Shown: in pieces, positions 5,839-6,534 of the stretch | Layout of the letters: each line of letters starts with the position of its first letter | How positions within the stretch are numbered: position 1 is the stretch's first letter | Source of the DNA: Candidatus Daviesbacteria bacterium RIFCSPLOWO2_02_FULL_41_8 | GTDB lineage: Bacteria > Patescibacteriota > Microgenomatia > Daviesbacterales > UBA10151 | Reading direction: 5' to 3' | Assembly (NCBI GenBank): GCA_001777455.1 | Contig: MFDZ01000034.1 | Location: forward strand, 4,783 to 11,316 | DNA: 6,534 nucleotides | Made by a program: the position numbers and the translations under genes | Notes under the pieces: generated by a model | Database searches by the model: none | What the model was told of the DNA's origin: nothing | What the model saw: the letters and a program-made list of their open reading frames with translations, nothing else

Positions 5839-5862
5839 ATAAGCTGTGACTCTTAAAAACTT

Positions 5863-5892
5863 ACTATAATCAATCTGCTACAAAGTTTGCAA
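5863..5892 (-). promoter_or_regulatory. Possible promoter of glyA-folD
   Basis: In the 75-base gap between dnaX and glyA the minus strand carries TTGCAA (5892-5887), an 18-base spacer and TATAGT (5868-5863), which are 4 of 6 and 5 of 6 matches to -35 and -10 consensus. The implied leader is about 18-20 bases and contains only a weak AAGAG as a ribosome site. Nothing else is visible in this gap. Confidence 0.4.
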
Positions 5893-5913
5893 TAGACAAA
5901 TCAGGAGAGAGGT

Positions 5914-6534
5914 TTAATTTACAGTTTCAGAATTGAAGATTTCGGCGGCAGCACGGATAATTTCATCATCTGCGGCAATTTCTATATTGGCAATATCTTC
6001 CCGCCTTTGGGGACGACCTCCCAAAATTGTCGTAACTTTAATACTTCTACCCAAAATGTCAGAAAAAACTCCTTCCAACAAATCCCTATTCTTGGGAGAT
6101 TCCAAAATTCTCTGGTGGAAAGCGTACGGCACCTCCATAATGATTGCCGACTCAGAGCATTCTGCAATGTTAATGGAACGAAGCAAAGCCTCCAAGGAAA
6201 AATTAAAAGACCTGGCAGTTTCCAATACAAAAGTCCATTTTTCTTTGAGTTTGAGAATATCATTGTTGGACGATGGATTATGGATGGTAGAAGATAGATC
6301 TTTGACAATGGAAGATGGAAGACTGATTTCTTCTCTATCTTCTATCTTGTCATCCTGATCCGGCTTTGCTGGAGAAGGATATATACCTGGAATTATACCC
6401 TTCGTTTCGCTCAGGGTGACAGATGATCCAGGACTGCAAATTTCTACAATCGCCAGCTCTAGTGGGAGTGACGGAATAGATGTAAACTTTAATTTTTCTA
6501 AACTGCTTTGCAGAATATCCAATATTTTTATCAA
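5914..6534 (-). CDS. dnaX: DNA polymerase III subunit gamma/tau, C-terminal part
   Basis: 206 residues of the C-terminal part; the gene runs past the right edge, so the first codon (TTG) is probably internal. The identifying stretch is LEKLKFTSIPSLPLELAIVEIC, the end of clamp-loader domain III (compare the common R/KYSPIPQLPLELA pattern). After a linker (about 35-95) comes a second folded region starting LKEKWTFVLETARSFNFSLEALLRS, with VPYAFHQRILES and ILGRSIKVTTILG, like the C-terminal domain of DnaX in minimal bacteria. The C-terminus ends AAAEIFNSETVN. The ATPase part is outside the window. The linker is unusual: residues 39-62 are encoded by a palindromic repeat pair and 64-82 by a second inverted repeat. 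DnaX is the expected start of the dnaX-ybaB-recR cluster, which supports the call. Confidence 0.85.
   Translation of the reverse strand: MIKILDILQSSLEKLKFTSIPSLPLELAIVEICSPGSSVTLSETKGIIPGIYPSPAKPDQDDKIEDREEISLPSSIVKDLSSTIHNPSSNNDILKLKEKWTFVLETARSFNFSLEALLRSINIAECSESAIIMEVPYAFHQRILESPKNRDLLEGVFSDILGRSIKVTTILGGRPQRREDIANIEIAADDEIIRAAAEIFNSETVN
6288..6344. repeat. Purine/pyrimidine-rich inverted repeat in the dnaX linker
   Basis: TAGAAGATAGA (6288-6298) and TCTATCTTCTA (6334-6344) are perfect 11-base inverted copies around a 35-base middle that includes GGAAGATGGAAGA. The sequence is low in complexity (GGATGG, GAAGAT words) and encodes part of the dnaX linker (residues 64-82, IEDREEISLPSS and onward). 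It lies five bases from repeat pair C and may be another element or local sequence expansion. Confidence 0.5.
6349..6420. repeat. Inverted palindrome pair inserted in frame in dnaX (repeat pair C)
   Basis: Exactly 72 bases (24 codons), with outer ends GTCATCCTGA (6349-6358) and TCAGGGTGAC (6411-6420) in inverted orientation. The first arm has ATCCT/AGGAT plus an inner stem TCCGGC, loop TTT, GCTGGA (one G-T pair). The second has ACCCT/AGGGT on the minus strand around GAGCGAAACGA. It encodes residues 39-62 of the dnaX fragment, from VTLSETKG to KPDQDD, with codon boundaries matching the repeat ends exactly. The outer ends resemble those of pairs A and B, but the arms are longer, so this is a related subfamily rather than the same repeat. 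Confidence 0.7.

Noticed and set aside
5933..6358. Open frames opposite to and overlapping dnaX (both strands)
   Set aside because: No recognisable domain or start signals; the dnaX frame has clear homology features over the same bases.

Overview
The window looks like bacterial chromosome, probably from a small-genome lineage such as Candidate Phyla Radiation (Patescibacteria, perhaps Microgenomates). That placement is an inference from gene style and context: compact, tightly packed genes, a divergent FolD, few Shine-Dalgarno sites, a minimal dnaX/ybaB/recR core and moderate GC. TGA is used as an ordinary stop codon, so this is not one of the lineages that read UGA as glycine. All genes but one are on the minus strand.

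Layout, in minus-strand transcription order (right to left): the C-terminal part of dnaX (cut by the window's right edge); glyA and folD, one base apart, which together supply and interconvert one-carbon folates; ybaB, a nucleoid-associated protein; a plus-strand gene for a small GIY-YIG nuclease; recR; a trehalose-6-phosphate synthase whose catalytic domain is fused to a membrane-anchored sensor-HAMP module; and the first 29 codons of a HAD phosphatase, very likely trehalose-6-phosphate phosphatase (cut by the left edge). dnaX-ybaB-recR is a classic conserved replication/repair cluster. Here it is split by glyA-folD and by the GIY-YIG unit. recR and the synthase overlap by one base (TAATG), and the synthase and phosphatase are seven bases apart, so recR-otsA-otsB is probably co-transcribed.

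The most unusual content is a set of paired palindromic repeats. Six hairpin arms, all with an outer GTCA(T/C) end, occur as three head-to-head inverted pairs. Pair A (2954-3284) encloses the GIY-YIG gene. Pair B (3595-3672) has no gene and supplies the last nine codons and stop of folD. Pair C (6349-6420) is exactly 72 bases long and lies in frame inside dnaX, adding 24 residues to its linker. In pairs A and B the stem sequences differ between copies but base pairing is perfectly kept, and the inner 10 bases match within each pair but differ between pairs. This resembles REP/REPIN elements with their RAYT transposase, but with a GIY-YIG nuclease as the candidate mobilising enzyme. The mobility and the nuclease's role are hypotheses; the repeat structure can be read directly from the sequence.

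The second notable item is the trehalose-6-phosphate synthase with an extracytoplasmic sensor, two membrane segments and a HAMP domain. This suggests compatible-solute synthesis controlled directly by an external signal, without a separate kinase or regulator.
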